From assembly GCF_003259695.1 (NCBI RefSeq), contig NZ_PZJH01000001.1:434001-498000 (forward strand): DNA of 64,000 nt, read 5' to 3'. Within the stretch, counting starts at the first letter, position 1; the number at the start of each line of letters is the position of its first letter. The position numbers and the translations under genes are program-made. The DNA comes from Macrococcus epidermidis (GTDB taxonomy: Bacteria; Bacillota; Bacilli; Staphylococcales; Staphylococcaceae). Positions 17,786 to 29,997 of this stretch are shown here, one piece after another. Under the pieces are notes generated by a model, which had not been told where the DNA came from, searched no databases, and saw only the letters and a program-made list of their open reading frames with translations.

Positions 17786-18634
17786 TTACTTCATACTGCG
17801 TTTTGCTGCTAATAATGTATTGTTTAATACCATTGTAATTGTTAATGGACCAACACCACCTGGTACTGGTGTAATTGCACTGGCTACTTCACTTACTTCA
17901 TCATATTTCACGTCGCCTGTTAATTTACCATCTACTACAGTGTTACCAACATCTACTACAACAGCTCCTGGCTTAACATCTTCTTTAGTAACCAATCCAG
18001 GCTTACCAACCGCTGAAACAATAACGTCAGAACGTTTTAATACATCTTTCATATTCTTACTACGAGAGTGTAATAATGTTACCGTTGCGTTTGCATCAGT
18101 TAATAATTTAGAAACAGGTTGTCCTACAATATGGCTACGTCCAATTACTGCAACGTCTTTGCCTTCTAAATCCATATCAGCATTTTTTAAGATCTCCATG
18201 ATGCCAAGTGGCGTACATGGAATATATGTTTCAACACCTGCATACAAGCGACCTATATTGATTGGATTAAATCCATCAACGTCTTTTTCTGGTGCAATTT
18301 TTTCTAATACTTTTGTTTCATCAATTTGCTTAGGTAGTGGCACTTGTACTAAAATACCATGAACATTTGCATCATTATTCAATTTTTCAATTTCGTTTAA
18401 TAAAGTTTCTTCTGTTGTCGTTTCATCTAAGTGAATAATTTCAGATGACATTCCAATTTTTTCTGCTGATTTTTTCTTGTTATTTACATAACTTTGACTT
18501 GCACCATCATTTCCTACAAGGATTACTGTTAAATTTGGTGTAACGCCTTGTGCTTTTAACGCTTCTACTTCTTTTGCTAATCCTGCGCGATAATCTACCG
18601 CAATTTGTTTACCATCTAACACTTTTGCTGTCAT
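17786..18634 (-). CDS. folD: Methylenetetrahydrofolate dehydrogenase/cyclohydrolase
   Basis: A 282-residue bifunctional enzyme interconverting 5,10-methylene-THF and 10-formyl-THF, the formyl donor for purine synthesis. [13 protein letters not shown] carries the catalytic lysine, followed by VQVPLPKQ, the DGFNPINIG motif, [14 protein letters not shown] (cofactor turn) and the C-terminal [12 protein letters not shown]. The frame stays open upstream, but ATG at 18634 is chosen: GGAGGG precedes it and [10 protein letters not shown] is the family start. It is divergent from purE with shared PurR-box-like sites, which fits its place in the purine regulon of B. subtilis. Confidence 0.95.
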   Translation of the reverse strand: MTAKVLDGKQIAVDYRAGLAKEVEALKAQGVTPNLTVILVGNDGASQSYVNNKKKSAEKIGMSSEIIHLDETTTEETLLNEIEKLNNDANVHGILVQVPLPKQIDETKVLEKIAPEKDVDGFNPINIGRLYAGVETYIPCTPLGIMEILKNADMDLEGKDVAVIGRSHIVGQPVSKLLTDANATVTLLHSRSKNMKDVLKRSDVIVSAVGKPGLVTKEDVKPGAVVVDVGNTVVDGKLTGDVKYDEVSEVASAITPVPGGVGPLTITMVLNNTLLAAKRSMK

Positions 18635-18652
18635 GAAAAAATCCCTCCATCT

Positions 18653-18749
18653 TTTTTTCGAACGATTAAGTTTATTATAGCAAAAAAACAATCAAAAATA
18701 CGAACGAATATTAATATTTTCATAAAAAAGTTTGTAATTGTTCGTAATT
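18653..18749. promoter_or_regulatory. Candidate PurR boxes between folD and purE
   Basis: Three CGAAC-type cores lie here: TTCGAACG at 18657-18664, ATACGAACGAAT around 18697-18708, and GTTCG at 18740-18744, which reads as AATTACGAACAATT on the minus strand. The last two face each other, as in B. subtilis PurBox pairs, but the gap between the 14-mers is 27 bases rather than the usual 16-17. Binding by PurR is inferred. Confidence 0.55.
18674..18682 (-). promoter_or_regulatory. Extended -10 promoter of folD
   Basis: Read on the minus strand this is TGCTATAAT, a perfect extended -10. The central PurBox-like site overlaps the -35 position, and the TTCGAACG site lies just downstream of the expected start point. 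Confidence 0.55.
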
Positions 18750-18753
18750 TACA

Positions 18754-18782
18754 TTGAAAAATCAAACCCTAATTGTTATGCT
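18754..18782 (+). promoter_or_regulatory. Promoter of the purine operon
   Basis: TTGAAA (18754-18759), a 17-base spacer and TATGCT (18777-18782) preceded by an extended TG. The predicted start near 18790 leaves only about 55 bases of leader, too short for a purine riboswitch. Confidence 0.55.
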
Positions 18783-18844
18783 ATATAAGTAATATACACT
18801 TAATTTAAAGCGTTTATCAAATAATTCATAAAGGGTGATAAAAG

Positions 18845-19327
18845 GTGAAGGTAGCAGTAATTATGGGATCCTCTTCTGACTGGTCTACAATGAAGGAAGC
18901 TTGCGAAATGTTAGAATATTTTGATATTTCTTATATTAAACAAGTTGTTTCGGCGCATAGAACCCCATTAGAAATGGTTGAATTTGCAAAGAATGCACGT
19001 AATAATGAAATCGATATTATTATCGCTGGTGCTGGAGGTGCTGCTCACTTGCCAGGTATGGTAGCTTCTATGACTACTGTTCCGGTGATTGGTGTGCCAA
19101 TCGAAACGAAGACGTTAAAAGGAATGGATTCATTACTTTCTATCGTACAAATGCCGGGTGGAATTCCTGTAGCAACAACAGCTATCGGTAAAGCGGGTGC
19201 TAAAAATGCTGGTATACTAGCTGCGCGAATATTGAGCTTAAAAGATGCAAAGCTAATTGAGCAGTTAGATCGATATGAAGCTTCATTAGTAGAGAAAGTT
19301 GAGGCGATGCAGCATGACCTTAAATAA
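18845..19327 (+). CDS. purE: N5-carboxyaminoimidazole ribonucleotide mutase
   Basis: A 160-residue class I PurE that converts N5-CAIR to [14 protein letters not shown] near the start, VVSAHRTP and [11 protein letters not shown] form the nucleotide and CO2-transfer site. The start is GTG 18845, with AAGGGTG at 18831-18837. First gene of the operon; purK begins within its last 14 bases. Confidence 0.95.
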   Translation: MKVAVIMGSSSDWSTMKEACEMLEYFDISYIKQVVSAHRTPLEMVEFAKNARNNEIDIIIAGAGGAAHLPGMVASMTTVPVIGVPIETKTLKGMDSLLSIVQMPGGIPVATTAIGKAGAKNAGILAARILSLKDAKLIEQLDRYEASLVEKVEAMQHDLK

Positions 19328-20432
19328 GTTTAAAATTGGTCAGTCGATTGGAATCATTGGCGGTGGACAGCTTGGAAAGATGATGGCACAGTCCGCTCAG
19401 AGAATGGGATTTAAAGTGAATATTTTAGATCCAGATCCAACATGTCCAGCAAGATTTGTTGCACATCAATTTATTGAATCACCTTACAATGATTTAAAAG
19501 GTTTGAAAGCGTTAAGCAACGTTAGTGATGTAATCACATATGAATTTGAAAATATCAATGCAGAAACATTAAAAGAAATCTGTAGTGAAAACAATGTTCC
19601 CCAAGGATATGAAACTGTTGGCATTTTGCAAAATCGTCTTTCTGAAAAAGAAGCAATCGCATCAAGCGGTGCTAAAGTTGTACCATACTATAAAGTTGAT
19701 TCTAAAGCTTCTCTTGATATTGCGATAGCCGATCTTGACTATCCGATTGTATTGAAAACTGTATTTGGTGGATATGATGGTAAAGGTCAGCTTGTATTAA
19801 AGAGTGATGCTGAGCTGGATGAAGCATATAAAATGGTAGAAGATGCAGTACTTGTTGCTGAAAAAATGATCGAACTTGATAGAGAGATTTCTATAACGGC
19901 ATCACGAAACATACAAGGGGAAATTGTTTATTTTCCTGTACAGGAAAATATTCATCGTAATCAAATTCTTTTTAAGACAACAGTTGAAAAGGAACATGCA
20001 TATAAAGATGCAGCAGTTGCAGAAGTTGAAAAAATTATCTCTAAAATTCACTTTGTTGGTACATTTACTGTTGAATTCTTTATTGATAAGACTGGTGAAT
20101 TATACGTTAACGAAATTGCGCCAAGACCTCATAATTCAGGTCATTATTCTATAGAAGCATGTGATTATTCACAGTTTGATACACATATCCTATCAGTAAT
20201 TGGCTATACATTACCTAAACAAATCAGACTACACGAAAAAGCTGTGATGTATAACTTATTAGGACAAGATTTAGATGCTATGGAGCATTATTTCCATAAT
20301 CATCCGGAATGGCATGTTCATGTGTATGGCAAAGAAGTGAGAAAAGAAAATCGTAAAATGGGACATATTACCCTTTTATTAGACGATAAAGAGGATACGT
20401 ATTATCCTATATATGAGGAGATGATGTCATGA
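19314..20432 (+). CDS. purK: N5-carboxyaminoimidazole ribonucleotide synthase
   Basis: A 372-residue ATP-grasp enzyme making N5-CAIR from AIR, bicarbonate and ATP. It has [20 protein letters not shown] at the N-terminus, the FGGYDGKGQ loop and [22 protein letters not shown] at 19299 is in frame, but ATG 19314, with GAGGCG upstream, gives the family start. It overlaps purE by 14 bases and purC by 4 (ATGA). Confidence 0.95.
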   Translation: MTLNKFKIGQSIGIIGGGQLGKMMAQSAQRMGFKVNILDPDPTCPARFVAHQFIESPYNDLKGLKALSNVSDVITYEFENINAETLKEICSENNVPQGYETVGILQNRLSEKEAIASSGAKVVPYYKVDSKASLDIAIADLDYPIVLKTVFGGYDGKGQLVLKSDAELDEAYKMVEDAVLVAEKMIELDREISITASRNIQGEIVYFPVQENIHRNQILFKTTVEKEHAYKDAAVAEVEKIISKIHFVGTFTVEFFIDKTGELYVNEIAPRPHNSGHYSIEACDYSQFDTHILSVIGYTLPKQIRLHEKAVMYNLLGQDLDAMEHYFHNHPEWHVHVYGKEVRKENRKMGHITLLLDDKEDTYYPIYEEMMS

Positions 20433-21130
20433 CATTAATTTATGAAGGTAAAGCTAAACGCGTATTCAATACTGATGATAGTAATATTTATCGTATTAAA
20501 TATAAAGATGAAGTAACAGCTGGTAATGGTGCAAAGAAAGATAAGATGGAAGGAAAAGGGCGCTTAAATAACTTAATTACGAGTTATTTCTTTGAAAGAT
20601 TAGCAAAAGAAGGCGTTGATAGTCATTTTATTGAACGTATGAGTGACACGGAGCAACTCGTGAAGAAAGTAACGATTATTCCGTTAGAAGTTGTTGTAAG
20701 AAATTTTGCTGCAGGATCAATTGTAAAAAGACTGGGCTTTGAAAATGGTCAGGCATTTGAAAAACCGCTCGTTGAATTCTACTACAAAGAAGATGCATTG
20801 AATGATCCTTTTATCTCCGATGACCATGTTAAGTTATTAGGTCTAGCAAATGACGCAGATATCGCTGAATTAAAACGTCAGGCATTAATCGTAAATGAAA
20901 CATTAATTAAGATAATGGATGAAATGAATTTAAAACTTATTGATTTTAAAATTGAATTTGGTAAAGATAGCGTTGGCAATATATTGTTAGCTGATGAAAT
21001 TTCACCGGATACTTGTCGTATTTGGGATAAAGAAACAAATGAGAACTTCGATAAAGATGTTTACCGCAATGATACTGGATCACTAATTGAAACATATACT
21101 AAATTTTATAATAAACTGGAGGCATTATAA
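20429..21130 (+). CDS. purC: SAICAR synthetase
   Basis: A 233-residue enzyme joining aspartate to CAIR with [12 protein letters not shown], the [10 protein letters not shown] strand-loop and the [18 protein letters not shown] signature are present. Length is typical. Its ATG overlaps the purK stop codon. Confidence 0.95.
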   Translation: MTLIYEGKAKRVFNTDDSNIYRIKYKDEVTAGNGAKKDKMEGKGRLNNLITSYFFERLAKEGVDSHFIERMSDTEQLVKKVTIIPLEVVVRNFAAGSIVKRLGFENGQAFEKPLVEFYYKEDALNDPFISDDHVKLLGLANDADIAELKRQALIVNETLIKIMDEMNLKLIDFKIEFGKDSVGNILLADEISPDTCRIWDKETNENFDKDVYRNDTGSLIETYTKFYNKLEAL

Positions 21131-21132
21131 TC

Positions 21133-21393
21133 ATGACTAAAATTGAATTACACATCACTTTACAACCACAGGTATTAGATACTCAAGGCCAAGCTTTAAC
21201 ACGTGCAGTACACGATTTAGGATATAAACAGGTTGATGACATTCGCGTTGGAAAAGTATTATATATGACGGTTGACGAAGCAAGTGAGCAGGCAGTAGCG
21301 AATGTTGTAAATACATTAAGTGAAAAATTGTTTGCAAACACAGTTATCGAGGAGTACAGCTACAAAATTATTGAAGATGAGGAGACAAAATAA
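21133..21393 (+). CDS. purS: FGAM synthase subunit PurS
   Basis: An 86-residue small subunit that bridges PurQ and PurL and helps pass ammonia between them. It has [22 protein letters not shown] and the VDDIRVGK segment typical of the family. It starts 2 bases after purC and overlaps purQ by one base (TAATG). Its presence fits the split Gram-positive enzyme, with PurQ and small PurL. Confidence 0.93.
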   Translation: MTKIELHITLQPQVLDTQGQALTRAVHDLGYKQVDDIRVGKVLYMTVDEASEQAVANVVNTLSEKLFANTVIEEYSYKIIEDEETK

Positions 21394-22055
21394 TGAAATT
21401 TGCTGTTATTGAATTTCCTGGTTCTAACTGTGATAGAGATATGTTCAATGCAGCTCTTAACACAGGCTTTGAAGCGGAATATGTTGATTATAGAAAAACT
21501 TCATTAGAAGGATTTGACGGTGTATTAATTCCTGGTGGATTTTCATTTGGTGATTATTTACGTTGTGGCGCGATGGCTCGCGTTGCTCCGATTGTTCCTG
21601 AAGTTAAGCGTTTAGCAGAAGAAGGTCGTCCTGTATTAGGTGTTTGTAATGGGTTTCAAATTTTAACGGAGATTGGATTATTACCTGGTGCTTTAATGCA
21701 TAATACAAGTCATAAGTTTATTTGTCAAAATGAATTATTAACTATTGTTAATAATGAGACGAAATTTACGCATCAATATGATAAAGACGAAACAGTCATC
21801 TATCCTATCGCACACGGTGAAGGTAATTATTATTGCTCACCTGAAACGTTAAAAGAATTACAGGACAACAATCAGATTATCTTAACTTATAAAAACAATC
21901 CAAATGGTTCTATTGAAGATATTGCTGGCATTGTGAATAAAGAAGGTAACGTATGCGGCATGATGCCTCACCCAGAGCGTGCAATGGAATCATTATTAGG
22001 TACAGATGATGGCGTGAAGTTATTCCAATCAATTTTAGAAAGTTGGGGGAAATAA
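21393..22055 (+). CDS. purQ: FGAM synthase glutaminase subunit PurQ
   Basis: A 220-residue class I glutamine amidotransferase. GVCNGFQIL carries the nucleophilic cysteine and [10 protein letters not shown] the His-Glu pair; [15 protein letters not shown] is the oxyanion region. It supplies ammonia to PurL. Confidence 0.95.
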   Translation: MKFAVIEFPGSNCDRDMFNAALNTGFEAEYVDYRKTSLEGFDGVLIPGGFSFGDYLRCGAMARVAPIVPEVKRLAEEGRPVLGVCNGFQILTEIGLLPGALMHNTSHKFICQNELLTIVNNETKFTHQYDKDETVIYPIAHGEGNYYCSPETLKELQDNNQIILTYKNNPNGSIEDIAGIVNKEGNVCGMMPHPERAMESLLGTDDGVKLFQSILESWGK

Positions 22056-22057
22056 GA

Positions 22058-24238
22058 ATGGTTAAATTTTTAGAGCCAAATGAACAAGAGATTAAAGATA
22101 ATAAGTTATATGCAGAAATGGGCCTAACAGATACAGAATACGATAAAGTAGTAGAAATATTAGGGCGTAAGCCAAACTACACTGAAATCGGAATTTTTTC
22201 TGTAATGTGGAGTGAACATTGTTCATATAAACATTCTAAACCTTTCTTGAAACAATTCCCTGTAACTGGTGAACGCGTATTAATGGGTCCTGGTGAAGGT
22301 GCTGGGGTCGTTGATATCGGTGATAACCAAGCTGTAGTATTTAAAGTAGAATCTCATAACCATCCTTCTGCAATCGAGCCTTACCAAGGTGCAGCAACAG
22401 GTGTTGGTGGGATCGTTCGTGATATCGTATCAATCGGAGCACGTCCAATCCAATTATTAAATGCATTACGTTTCGGTGAATTAACCGAAAAACAAAATAA
22501 ACGATTGTTCTCAGGTGTCGTTGCTGGTATCGGTGGATACGGTAACTGTATCGGAATTCCAACGGTAGCTGGTGAAATTGAATTTGATTCTCGCTATGAT
22601 GGTAACCCACTTGTTAATGCAATGTGTGTTGGTATTATTGATCACGACAAAATTCAAAAAGGAACTGCTAAAGGTACTGGCAACCCTGTAATTTATGTTG
22701 GTTTAAAAACTGGTCGTGACGGTATTCACGGCGCGACATTCGCATCTGAAGAGTTAAGTGAAGAAAGTGAAGCGAAACGTCCATCTGTACAAATTGGTGA
22801 TCCATTCGTAGGTAAAAAGTTAATGGAAGCAACACTTGAAGCGATTACTTATCCAGAATTAGTCGGTATTCAAGATATGGGTGCTGCAGGTCTTACTTCT
22901 TCAAGTTCAGAAATGGCTGCAAAAGGTGAGTCCGGTATTCACTTACATTTAGAGAAAGTACCTACACGTGAAGCGGGTATTTCACCATACGAAATGATGT
23001 TATCAGAAACACAAGAACGTATGTTACTAGTAGTAGAAAAAGGTACGGAACAAAAATTCTTAGACTTATTTGAACACCACGAATTAGACGCAGCAGTAAT
23101 CGGAGAAGTTACAGATACAGATCGCTTCGTTTTAACATATGAAGGTGAAGTCTTTGCAGACATTCCTGTTCAACCGTTAAGCGATGAAGCACCTGTTTAC
23201 GTATTAGAAGGTAAAGCAGCTGAATTTGCTGATGTTGATCATAACTATGACAACATTGATGCAAAAGATGTATTTACTCGCCTGTTAAATCATCCAACAA
23301 TTGCGTCTAAAACATGGGCATATTCACAGTATGATCAACAAGTTGGTGCAAATACGATTATTAAACCAGGTTTATCAGCTGGTGTAACGCGTGTGGAAGG
23401 CACAAATAAAGCAATTGCTTCAACAATTGATGGTGAAGCACGATATGTCTTTAATAATCCATATGAAGGCGGAAAAATGGTAGTAGCGGAAAGCTACCGC
23501 AACTTAATTGCAGTTGGTAGTTTACCACTTGCGATGACAGATTGTTTAAACTATGGTAATCCAGAAAAGCCTGAAATTTATCAGCAATTAGCTGATTCTA
23601 CTAAAGGTATGGCCGAAGCGTGTGCTGCACTTAATACGCCAGTAGTATCAGGTAACGTATCTTTATATAATGAAACAAAAGGTGATGCAATCTTCCCAAC
23701 ACCAGTTGTAGGTATGGTTGGATTAATTAAAGATGTAAATTATTTAAACGATTTCAAACCACAAGCTGGTGAGAAAATTTACTTAGTTGGAGATATTAAA
23801 CCAGATTTCGGTGGATCACAGATTGAAAAATTATTATTCAATGAAGTATCTCACGTAACGTCAAATATAAATTTAATAGAAGAAGTAGAACGTGGAGAAA
23901 CAATTCGTAAAGCGATTACTGAAAGTAAATTATCACACGTACAAGCAGTAGGTAAAGGTGGATTAGCGATTAAATTAGCGCAAATCACTGCTTACTTTAA
24001 TACAGGAATTGATGCTCGAGTGGATGCATCAAACGCAGAAGTATTTGCAGAAACACAAGGCAATTATATTTTAATCGCAAAAGAAGGTTATGTTCCTGAA
24101 AATGCAGTTGAAATTGGAACATTTGGTGGAGATACATTTACATTAAAAACAAACCAAGGCGAAATTACTGAAAGTGTTGAAACAATCAGTCAGTCTTGGA
24201 AAGGGGCAATCGAAACATGTATGACATCAGAGGCCTAA
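22058..24238 (+). CDS. purL: FGAM synthase catalytic subunit PurL
   Basis: A 726-residue ATP-dependent synthase of the small Gram-positive type, without fused glutaminase. It contains [19 protein letters not shown], the [20 protein letters not shown] catalytic stretch, and duplicated AIRS-like domains, the second with [31 protein letters not shown] at 22045-22050 selects ATG 22058. The last 22 bases overlap purF. Confidence 0.95.
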   Translation: MVKFLEPNEQEIKDNKLYAEMGLTDTEYDKVVEILGRKPNYTEIGIFSVMWSEHCSYKHSKPFLKQFPVTGERVLMGPGEGAGVVDIGDNQAVVFKVESHNHPSAIEPYQGAATGVGGIVRDIVSIGARPIQLLNALRFGELTEKQNKRLFSGVVAGIGGYGNCIGIPTVAGEIEFDSRYDGNPLVNAMCVGIIDHDKIQKGTAKGTGNPVIYVGLKTGRDGIHGATFASEELSEESEAKRPSVQIGDPFVGKKLMEATLEAITYPELVGIQDMGAAGLTSSSSEMAAKGESGIHLHLEKVPTREAGISPYEMMLSETQERMLLVVEKGTEQKFLDLFEHHELDAAVIGEVTDTDRFVLTYEGEVFADIPVQPLSDEAPVYVLEGKAAEFADVDHNYDNIDAKDVFTRLLNHPTIASKTWAYSQYDQQVGANTIIKPGLSAGVTRVEGTNKAIASTIDGEARYVFNNPYEGGKMVVAESYRNLIAVGSLPLAMTDCLNYGNPEKPEIYQQLADSTKGMAEACAALNTPVVSGNVSLYNETKGDAIFPTPVVGMVGLIKDVNYLNDFKPQAGEKIYLVGDIKPDFGGSQIEKLLFNEVSHVTSNINLIEEVERGETIRKAITESKLSHVQAVGKGGLAIKLAQITAYFNTGIDARVDASNAEVFAETQGNYILIAKEGYVPENAVEIGTFGGDTFTLKTNQGEITESVETISQSWKGAIETCMTSEA

Positions 24239-25635
24239 ATGAAGAATGTGGCGTTTTCGGTATTTGGGGTCACCCAAATGCCGCTGACCTCACGTATATG
24301 GCACTACATTCATTACAGCACCGTGGGCAGGAAGGTGCTGGTATTGTATGTTCTGACGAGTCGAATATTTACGGTGCACGTGGTATGGGTTTATTACCAG
24401 AGGCGATCAGTCAAGTTAAACTAAGTTCATTAAGTGATTTTAATCATGCGATTGGACATGTTCGATATGCAACAACAGGTGCATCTGAACTGTCAAATGT
24501 GCAGCCGTTTATTTTTAAACATTCTAAAGGTGATATCGGTTTAGCACACAACGGTAACTTAACAAACGCAGAACAAATTAAATTAGCACTAGAATCTGAA
24601 GGTGCAATCTTCCAGACATCTAGCGATTCTGAAGTATTAGGGCATCTACTTTTAAAGGCGAAATCAAATAATAAATTAGCTAATTTTAAAGCTGCACTAA
24701 ACCAAATTAAAGGTGCATTTGCATTTTTAGTTTTACATCCGGATCAAATGTTTGTGGCACGTGATAGTAATGGTGTACGTCCGTTAATGTTAGGAAAAGT
24801 AGACGGCGCTTATTGTGTTGCAAGTGAAACATGTGCATTTACAGCAATAGGTGCTGATTACATTCGTGATATAGAACCAGGTGAAGTACTTGTATTTTCT
24901 CATGACGGTTTAGTAGAAGATACTTATACAACGAACACTGAATCACATATGTGTTCAATGGAATATGTATATTTTGCTCGACCTGATTCTGAATTCAGAA
25001 AACACTCGATTTATGAAGTTCGTAAAGCTTTAGGGAAACAACTTGCAAAAGAGATGAATATAGAGGTTGATATCGTTATCGGAGTTCCTGATTCCTCTTT
25101 ACAAGCAGCAAAAGGATTCTCTATTGAATCTGGTATTCCGAATGAACAAGGATTAATTAAGAATCGTTATGTGGGTCGTACATTTATCGCACCTAACCAA
25201 ACTCTACGTGAACGTGCGGTACGTATGAAGCACTCACCAGTTAGAGACGTCATTGAGGGGAAGCGTGTCGTTGTCATCGATGATTCTATCGTACGTGGGA
25301 CAACAAGTAAGTTTATTGTGAAGACTTTAAAAAATGCGGGTGCAAAAGAAGTACATATGGCTATTTCTTCTCCGCCACTTATTCATCCTTGCTATTACGG
25401 TATCGATGTTTCAACACATGCCGAACTCATCGCATCCGATAAAAGTGTAGCAGAAATTAAAGACATTTTAGAAGTAGACTCATTAACATATTTATCTGTT
25501 GAAGGTATGCACGAAGTGTTTAGTCAATTCGATTCAAAAGGTGAATGTAACGCTTGTTTCACTGGAAATTATCCGATCGAAATTATTGATCACTTATTAC
25601 CTGAAGACAAAGAGAAAAAGAAGAAGGGAGTCTAA
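24217..25635 (+). CDS. purF: Amidophosphoribosyltransferase
   Basis: A 472-residue enzyme making phosphoribosylamine from PRPP and glutamine, the committed step. As in B. subtilis there is a short propeptide: [10 protein letters not shown] precedes Cys11, which becomes the N-terminal nucleophile. The PRPP loop is [14 protein letters not shown]. Cysteines in HMCSMEY, HPCYYG and GECNACFTG match the Fe-S ligands of the Bacillus enzyme, so an oxygen-sensitive cluster is expected. ATG 24217 lies inside the purL end; no better upstream start gives the propeptide. Confidence 0.95.
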   Translation: MYDIRGLNEECGVFGIWGHPNAADLTYMALHSLQHRGQEGAGIVCSDESNIYGARGMGLLPEAISQVKLSSLSDFNHAIGHVRYATTGASELSNVQPFIFKHSKGDIGLAHNGNLTNAEQIKLALESEGAIFQTSSDSEVLGHLLLKAKSNNKLANFKAALNQIKGAFAFLVLHPDQMFVARDSNGVRPLMLGKVDGAYCVASETCAFTAIGADYIRDIEPGEVLVFSHDGLVEDTYTTNTESHMCSMEYVYFARPDSEFRKHSIYEVRKALGKQLAKEMNIEVDIVIGVPDSSLQAAKGFSIESGIPNEQGLIKNRYVGRTFIAPNQTLRERAVRMKHSPVRDVIEGKRVVVIDDSIVRGTTSKFIVKTLKNAGAKEVHMAISSPPLIHPCYYGIDVSTHAELIASDKSVAEIKDILEVDSLTYLSVEGMHEVFSQFDSKGECNACFTGNYPIEIIDHLLPEDKEKKKKGV

Positions 25636-25637
25636 CC

Positions 25638-26669
25638 ATGGCTGAGAGTTATAAAGAATCTGGAGTAGATATTCACGCTGGGTATGAAGCGGTAGAAAGA
25701 ATGAAGAAACACGTTGATAGGACGATGCGTAAAGAGGTACTTGGTGGATTAGGTAGCTTTGGTGCTGCATTTGATCTTTCACAGTTAAACATGAAGCAAC
25801 CTGTACTTGTTTCAGGTACTGATGGTGTCGGAACGAAATTACGATTAGCAATTGATGCTGACAAACACGATACAATCGGTATTGACGCTGTGGCAATGTG
25901 TGTTAATGATATTTTAACGACAGGTGCAATGCCACTATATTTCTTAGATTATTTAGCATTAAATAAAGTAGACCCAGTCATCGTTGAACAAATTGTTAAA
26001 GGTGTAGCTGAAGGGTGTGTACAAAGTGAATGTGCATTAATCGGTGGAGAAACCGCTGAAATGGGCGATATGTATCACACTGGAGATTATGATATTGCTG
26101 GATTTGCAGTTGGTGCTGTTGAGAAACCTGAATACATCGATGGTTCAAAAATTGCTGAAGGTGATGTTATTTTAGGATTAGCATCAAGCGGTATTCATTC
26201 TAATGGCTATAGTTTAGTTAGAAAAATTATTAAAGATAATCATTTAGATTTAAATGCTGAGTTTGCTGATGGTAAAACCCTTCTAGACACAGTATTAGAA
26301 CCTACGCGAATTTATGTCAAAGCAGCTAAAGCAGTATTAGAAAATGCAAAAGTAAATGGCATGTGTCATGTTACTGGTGGAGGTTTTATCGAAAATATTC
26401 CACGTGTATTTCCTGCTGGCTTTTATCCGGAAATCGATGTTACTTCAATACCTAAATTACCGATCTTTGATTTATTACAGGAAAAAGGTCAAATCGATGC
26501 TTTAGAAATGTATAATATTTTTAATATGGGTATTGGTTTCATCTTTATCGTGAATGAAAGTGAAGTTGAAAAAATTCAATCAATTATTCAATCTCAATTC
26601 AATGAAGAAATTTATACGATTGGTAAAGTTGTCTCAGGTGATAAAGAGATAGAAATCACGGGGGTATAA
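25638..26669 (+). CDS. purM: AIR synthetase
   Basis: A 343-residue enzyme closing the imidazole ring. [37 protein letters not shown] and the [13 protein letters not shown] segment are diagnostic. It starts 2 bases after purF and ends 1 base before purN. Confidence 0.95.
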   Translation: MAESYKESGVDIHAGYEAVERMKKHVDRTMRKEVLGGLGSFGAAFDLSQLNMKQPVLVSGTDGVGTKLRLAIDADKHDTIGIDAVAMCVNDILTTGAMPLYFLDYLALNKVDPVIVEQIVKGVAEGCVQSECALIGGETAEMGDMYHTGDYDIAGFAVGAVEKPEYIDGSKIAEGDVILGLASSGIHSNGYSLVRKIIKDNHLDLNAEFADGKTLLDTVLEPTRIYVKAAKAVLENAKVNGMCHVTGGGFIENIPRVFPAGFYPEIDVTSIPKLPIFDLLQEKGQIDALEMYNIFNMGIGFIFIVNESEVEKIQSIIQSQFNEEIYTIGKVVSGDKEIEITGV

Positions 26670-26670
26670 C

Positions 26671-27237
26671 ATGAAGAAAGTTGCAATTTTTGCATCTGGT
26701 AATGGTTCTAACTATGAAAAGATTATGGAAAATATTCAGGCAGACTATTTAACAGATATTGAAGTAGTTGGACTATATACTGACAAAAGAGAAGCTTTTG
26801 CTATAGAACGCGCAAGAAGATTTAGAACCCCTATTCAAATCTTTGAGCTTGCACAATATGACAATAAAATTGCTTACGAAAAAGCTATATTAGAACAACT
26901 TCAAAAAGATAAAGTAGAATGGATAATTCTTGCTGGATATATGAAACTTGTTGGGGAAACTTTGCTGGATGTTTATGAAGGAAAAATACTCAATATTCAT
27001 CCTTCACTTTTGCCGAGTTTTCCGGGCAAGAATGCAGTTGGACAAGCTTTGCAATACGGTGTTAAAGTGACAGGTGCAACAGTGCATTATGTCGATATGG
27101 GAATGGATACTGGAAAGATTATAGATCAGATGAGTTGTCCGATTTACGAAGACGATACCGAAGCTACTTTACAATTGCGTGTACAAAATCTTGAATATGA
27201 ATTGTACCCTAGAGTAATAAAAAAATTGATTCAATAA
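26671..27237 (+). CDS. purN: Phosphoribosylglycinamide formyltransferase
   Basis: A 188-residue enzyme using 10-formyl-THF made by FolD. It contains [11 protein letters not shown], the catalytic [13 protein letters not shown] with its Asn-His pair, and [17 protein letters not shown] with the catalytic aspartate. Confidence 0.94.
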   Translation: MKKVAIFASGNGSNYEKIMENIQADYLTDIEVVGLYTDKREAFAIERARRFRTPIQIFELAQYDNKIAYEKAILEQLQKDKVEWIILAGYMKLVGETLLDVYEGKILNIHPSLLPSFPGKNAVGQALQYGVKVTGATVHYVDMGMDTGKIIDQMSCPIYEDDTEATLQLRVQNLEYELYPRVIKKLIQ

Positions 27238-27247
27238 GGAGTCGACA

Positions 27248-28726
27248 ATGAAAAAAGCATTATTAAGTGTATCTGACAAAACTGGCATTATTGAATTTGC
27301 ACAAAATTTAGTAGCAAATGACTATGAAGTATATTCTACTGGTGGAACTAAAAAAACTTTAGAAGAAAATAATATACCCGTAAAATCAGTGAGCGAATTA
27401 ACTAACTTTCCTGAAATTATGGATGGAAGAGTAAAAACATTACATCCTAAAATTCATGGTGGTATTTTAGCGGATCGTGATAATAGCGAACATGTTGCAG
27501 CATTAAAAGCCCATAACATTGCCCCAATAGACCTTGTTGCAGTAAACCTTTATCCGTTCGAAGCCACGGTAGCTAAACCAGATGTTACTGAAGCGGATGC
27601 AATTGAAAATATCGATATTGGTGGACCAACAATGTTACGTTCTTCTGCTAAAAACTTTAAACATGTTATTACAGTAGTTGATCCGTCAGATTACAATACA
27701 ATAATTGAAAAAATTAAAGCAGATGCGGTTGATTACGAATTCCGTAAATCATTAATGGTAAAAGTATTTTCTCACACAAATAAATATGACGAAGCGATAG
27801 TAAACTTCTTTAGCAATAATAAAGAATCATTACGTTATGGTGAGAACCCTCATCAAGCGGCTGAATTCATAAAAACGAGTGACGCAAATAATACATTAGC
27901 AGGTGCGAAACAATTGCATGGTAAGCCGCTAAGCTTTAACAATATTAAAGATGCAGATGCTACCCTTTTCTTAGCGAAACAGTTTGATATGCCTGCAGCA
28001 GTGGCTGTAAAACATATGAATCCTTGTGGTGTTGGAACGGGCAGTACAATTCAGGAGGCTTTCCAAAATGCTTATGATGCGGATGCACAAAGTATCTTTG
28101 GGGGTATTGTTGCAGTGAACCGTGAAGTTGATAAAGCAACTGCTGAAATTATGCATTCAATATTCTTAGAAGTTATTATTGCACCAAGCTTTAGCAACGA
28201 AGCTTTAGCAGTGCTTACGCAAAAGAAAAATTTACGTTTACTTGAAATTGATATGACGATTGAAGATAAAGAAAAAGAATTTGTTTCTGTTTCTGGCGGA
28301 TATTTAGTACAAGATAAAGATTTATTAAACGTTAAAAAAGAAGACATGCGTGTTGTAACAAATACACAACCTACAGAAGCACAATGGAAAGCGATCGAAT
28401 TAGGCTGGAAAGTAGTAAAAAGTGTGAAATCGAATGCCATTGTTTTAGCGAATGAAAAACAAACTGTCGGTATCGGTGCTGGTCAAATGAACCGCGTTGG
28501 TTCAGCTAAGATTGCCATTGAACGTGCAATTGAAATAAATGATAATGTAGTCATGGCAAGTGACGGATTCTTCCCGATGAGTGATACTGTTGAAACAGCA
28601 CATGCTGCCGGTATTAAATGTATCGTTCAGCCAGGAGGATCAATTAAAGATCAGGATTCAATCGATAAAGCAAATGAATTCGGTATCACAATGGTTATGA
28701 CAGACGTTCGTCATTTTAAACACTAG
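27248..28726 (+). CDS. purH: Bifunctional AICAR transformylase/IMP cyclohydrolase
   Basis: A 492-residue enzyme for the last two steps to IMP. The N-terminal MGS-like cyclohydrolase domain has [24 protein letters not shown] and [14 protein letters not shown]. The C-terminal domain has [12 protein letters not shown], the VKHMNPCG active-site stretch and [10 protein letters not shown]. Confidence 0.95.
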   Translation: MKKALLSVSDKTGIIEFAQNLVANDYEVYSTGGTKKTLEENNIPVKSVSELTNFPEIMDGRVKTLHPKIHGGILADRDNSEHVAALKAHNIAPIDLVAVNLYPFEATVAKPDVTEADAIENIDIGGPTMLRSSAKNFKHVITVVDPSDYNTIIEKIKADAVDYEFRKSLMVKVFSHTNKYDEAIVNFFSNNKESLRYGENPHQAAEFIKTSDANNTLAGAKQLHGKPLSFNNIKDADATLFLAKQFDMPAAVAVKHMNPCGVGTGSTIQEAFQNAYDADAQSIFGGIVAVNREVDKATAEIMHSIFLEVIIAPSFSNEALAVLTQKKNLRLLEIDMTIEDKEKEFVSVSGGYLVQDKDLLNVKKEDMRVVTNTQPTEAQWKAIELGWKVVKSVKSNAIVLANEKQTVGIGAGQMNRVGSAKIAIERAIEINDNVVMASDGFFPMSDTVETAHAAGIKCIVQPGGSIKDQDSIDKANEFGITMVMTDVRHFKH

Positions 28727-28735
28727 GAGGCAGTT

Positions 28736-29968
28736 ATGAAAGTATTAGTTATTGGTTCTGGTGGTAGAGAACATGCTTTAGCGCGTAAGGTTGGTCAATC
28801 TGAACGCGTAGATGAGGTATATGTAATTCGAGGCAATGAAGCGATGGCAAAAGAAGCTAAAGTCATTGATATCGCAGAAAATGACCATGATGCAATTGTG
28901 AAGTTTGCAAAAGACAATCAAATTGATTTAGTCGTTGTAGGTCCGGAACAACCATTAATTGATGGATTAAGTGATCGTTTAACAGAAGCAGGTATCAAGA
29001 CGTTTGGTCCGAATGCAAATGCAGCCCAAATGGAAGGATCAAAAGATTTTGCAAAAGTATTAATGGAAAAATATAATATTCCGACAGCAAAATATAAAAC
29101 AATCAACTATAAAACAGAAGCAATCGCCTATGTGAAAGCACAAGGAACACCAATCGTCATTAAATATGACGGATTAGCAGCTGGTAAAGGTGTAGTAGTT
29201 GCAATGGATGATGAAACTGCCTTTGACGCTATTAATGATTTTTATACAGAAAAGGATGCTAAAGTTGTCTTTGAAGAGTACCTTGAAGGTGAGGAATTTT
29301 CACTGATGGTATTTGTAAACGATGATTTCTGTATTCCGTTTGATACGATAGCTCAGGATCATAAACGTGCATATGATGGTGATAACGGACCAAATACAGG
29401 AGGCATGGGTGCATACTGCCCTGTAAGTCATATTAGTGATGAAATAATCGAACGCACAAATAATGAAATTGTTTATCCTATCGTTGAAGCGATGCATAAA
29501 GAAGGACTCAATTATTTCGGAATACTTTATGTTGGTGCTATTGTAACTGCAGAAGGTCCGAAAGTCATTGAATTTAATGCAAGGTTTGGTGACCCTGAAG
29601 CACAAGTTTTATTACGCCGATTAGAAACAGATTTCATTGATTTGATTGAAGCGGTTGATCAAAAACAACCTCTTGATTTAGTATGGAGAAATAAGACGAT
29701 ATGTGGTGTAGTTCTTGCGTCAAAGGGATACCCGGGTAATTATGATAAGGGAACGGTTGTTAAAGGATATGATTATCAGCAAGATTATATTGTATCGGCT
29801 TTAAAACAAGTAGACGGTGAATGGGTCACTACAGGAGGCAGAGTAATGATTGCTCTAGGAGAAGGTCATGATTTAGCAGAGGCTCAGTCAAATAGCTATA
29901 AACTTGTTGAAAATATTAAAAGCGATGGATTGTTTTATCGAACAGATATTGGTAATAAAGGTATTTAA
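28736..29968 (+). CDS. purD: Phosphoribosylamine-glycine ligase
   Basis: A 410-residue ATP-grasp enzyme. VLVIGSGGREHALA at the start, VVVGPEQPL, KYDGLAAGKGV and the GPNTGGMGAYCP and EFNARFGDPEAQVLL motifs are all present. It is the last purine gene and is followed by a terminator. Confidence 0.95.
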   Translation: MKVLVIGSGGREHALARKVGQSERVDEVYVIRGNEAMAKEAKVIDIAENDHDAIVKFAKDNQIDLVVVGPEQPLIDGLSDRLTEAGIKTFGPNANAAQMEGSKDFAKVLMEKYNIPTAKYKTINYKTEAIAYVKAQGTPIVIKYDGLAAGKGVVVAMDDETAFDAINDFYTEKDAKVVFEEYLEGEEFSLMVFVNDDFCIPFDTIAQDHKRAYDGDNGPNTGGMGAYCPVSHISDEIIERTNNEIVYPIVEAMHKEGLNYFGILYVGAIVTAEGPKVIEFNARFGDPEAQVLLRRLETDFIDLIEAVDQKQPLDLVWRNKTICGVVLASKGYPGNYDKGTVVKGYDYQQDYIVSALKQVDGEWVTTGGRVMIALGEGHDLAEAQSNSYKLVENIKSDGLFYRTDIGNKGI

Positions 29969-29994
29969 AAAAGTCGCCAATTTGGCGACTTTAT
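29969..29994. terminator. Bidirectional terminator between purD and a small minus-strand gene
   Basis: AAGTCGCC (29971-29978) pairs with GGCGACTT (29984-29991). On the minus strand it is followed by a 6-base T run, so it is stronger in that direction. Confidence 0.8.
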
Positions 29995-29997
29995 TTA

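Noticed and set aside
17820-18362. 180-codon frame on the plus strand opposite folD
   Set aside because: Lies wholly antisense to a certain folD gene, no ribosome binding site, Thr/Ser-rich composition typical of a shadow frame.
18809-18822. cre-like AAAGCGTTTATCA in the purE leader
   Set aside because: Two mismatches at fixed positions.
18783-18844. Purine riboswitch before purE
   Set aside because: The leader after the predicted start is about 55 bases and lacks the paired loops of the aptamer.
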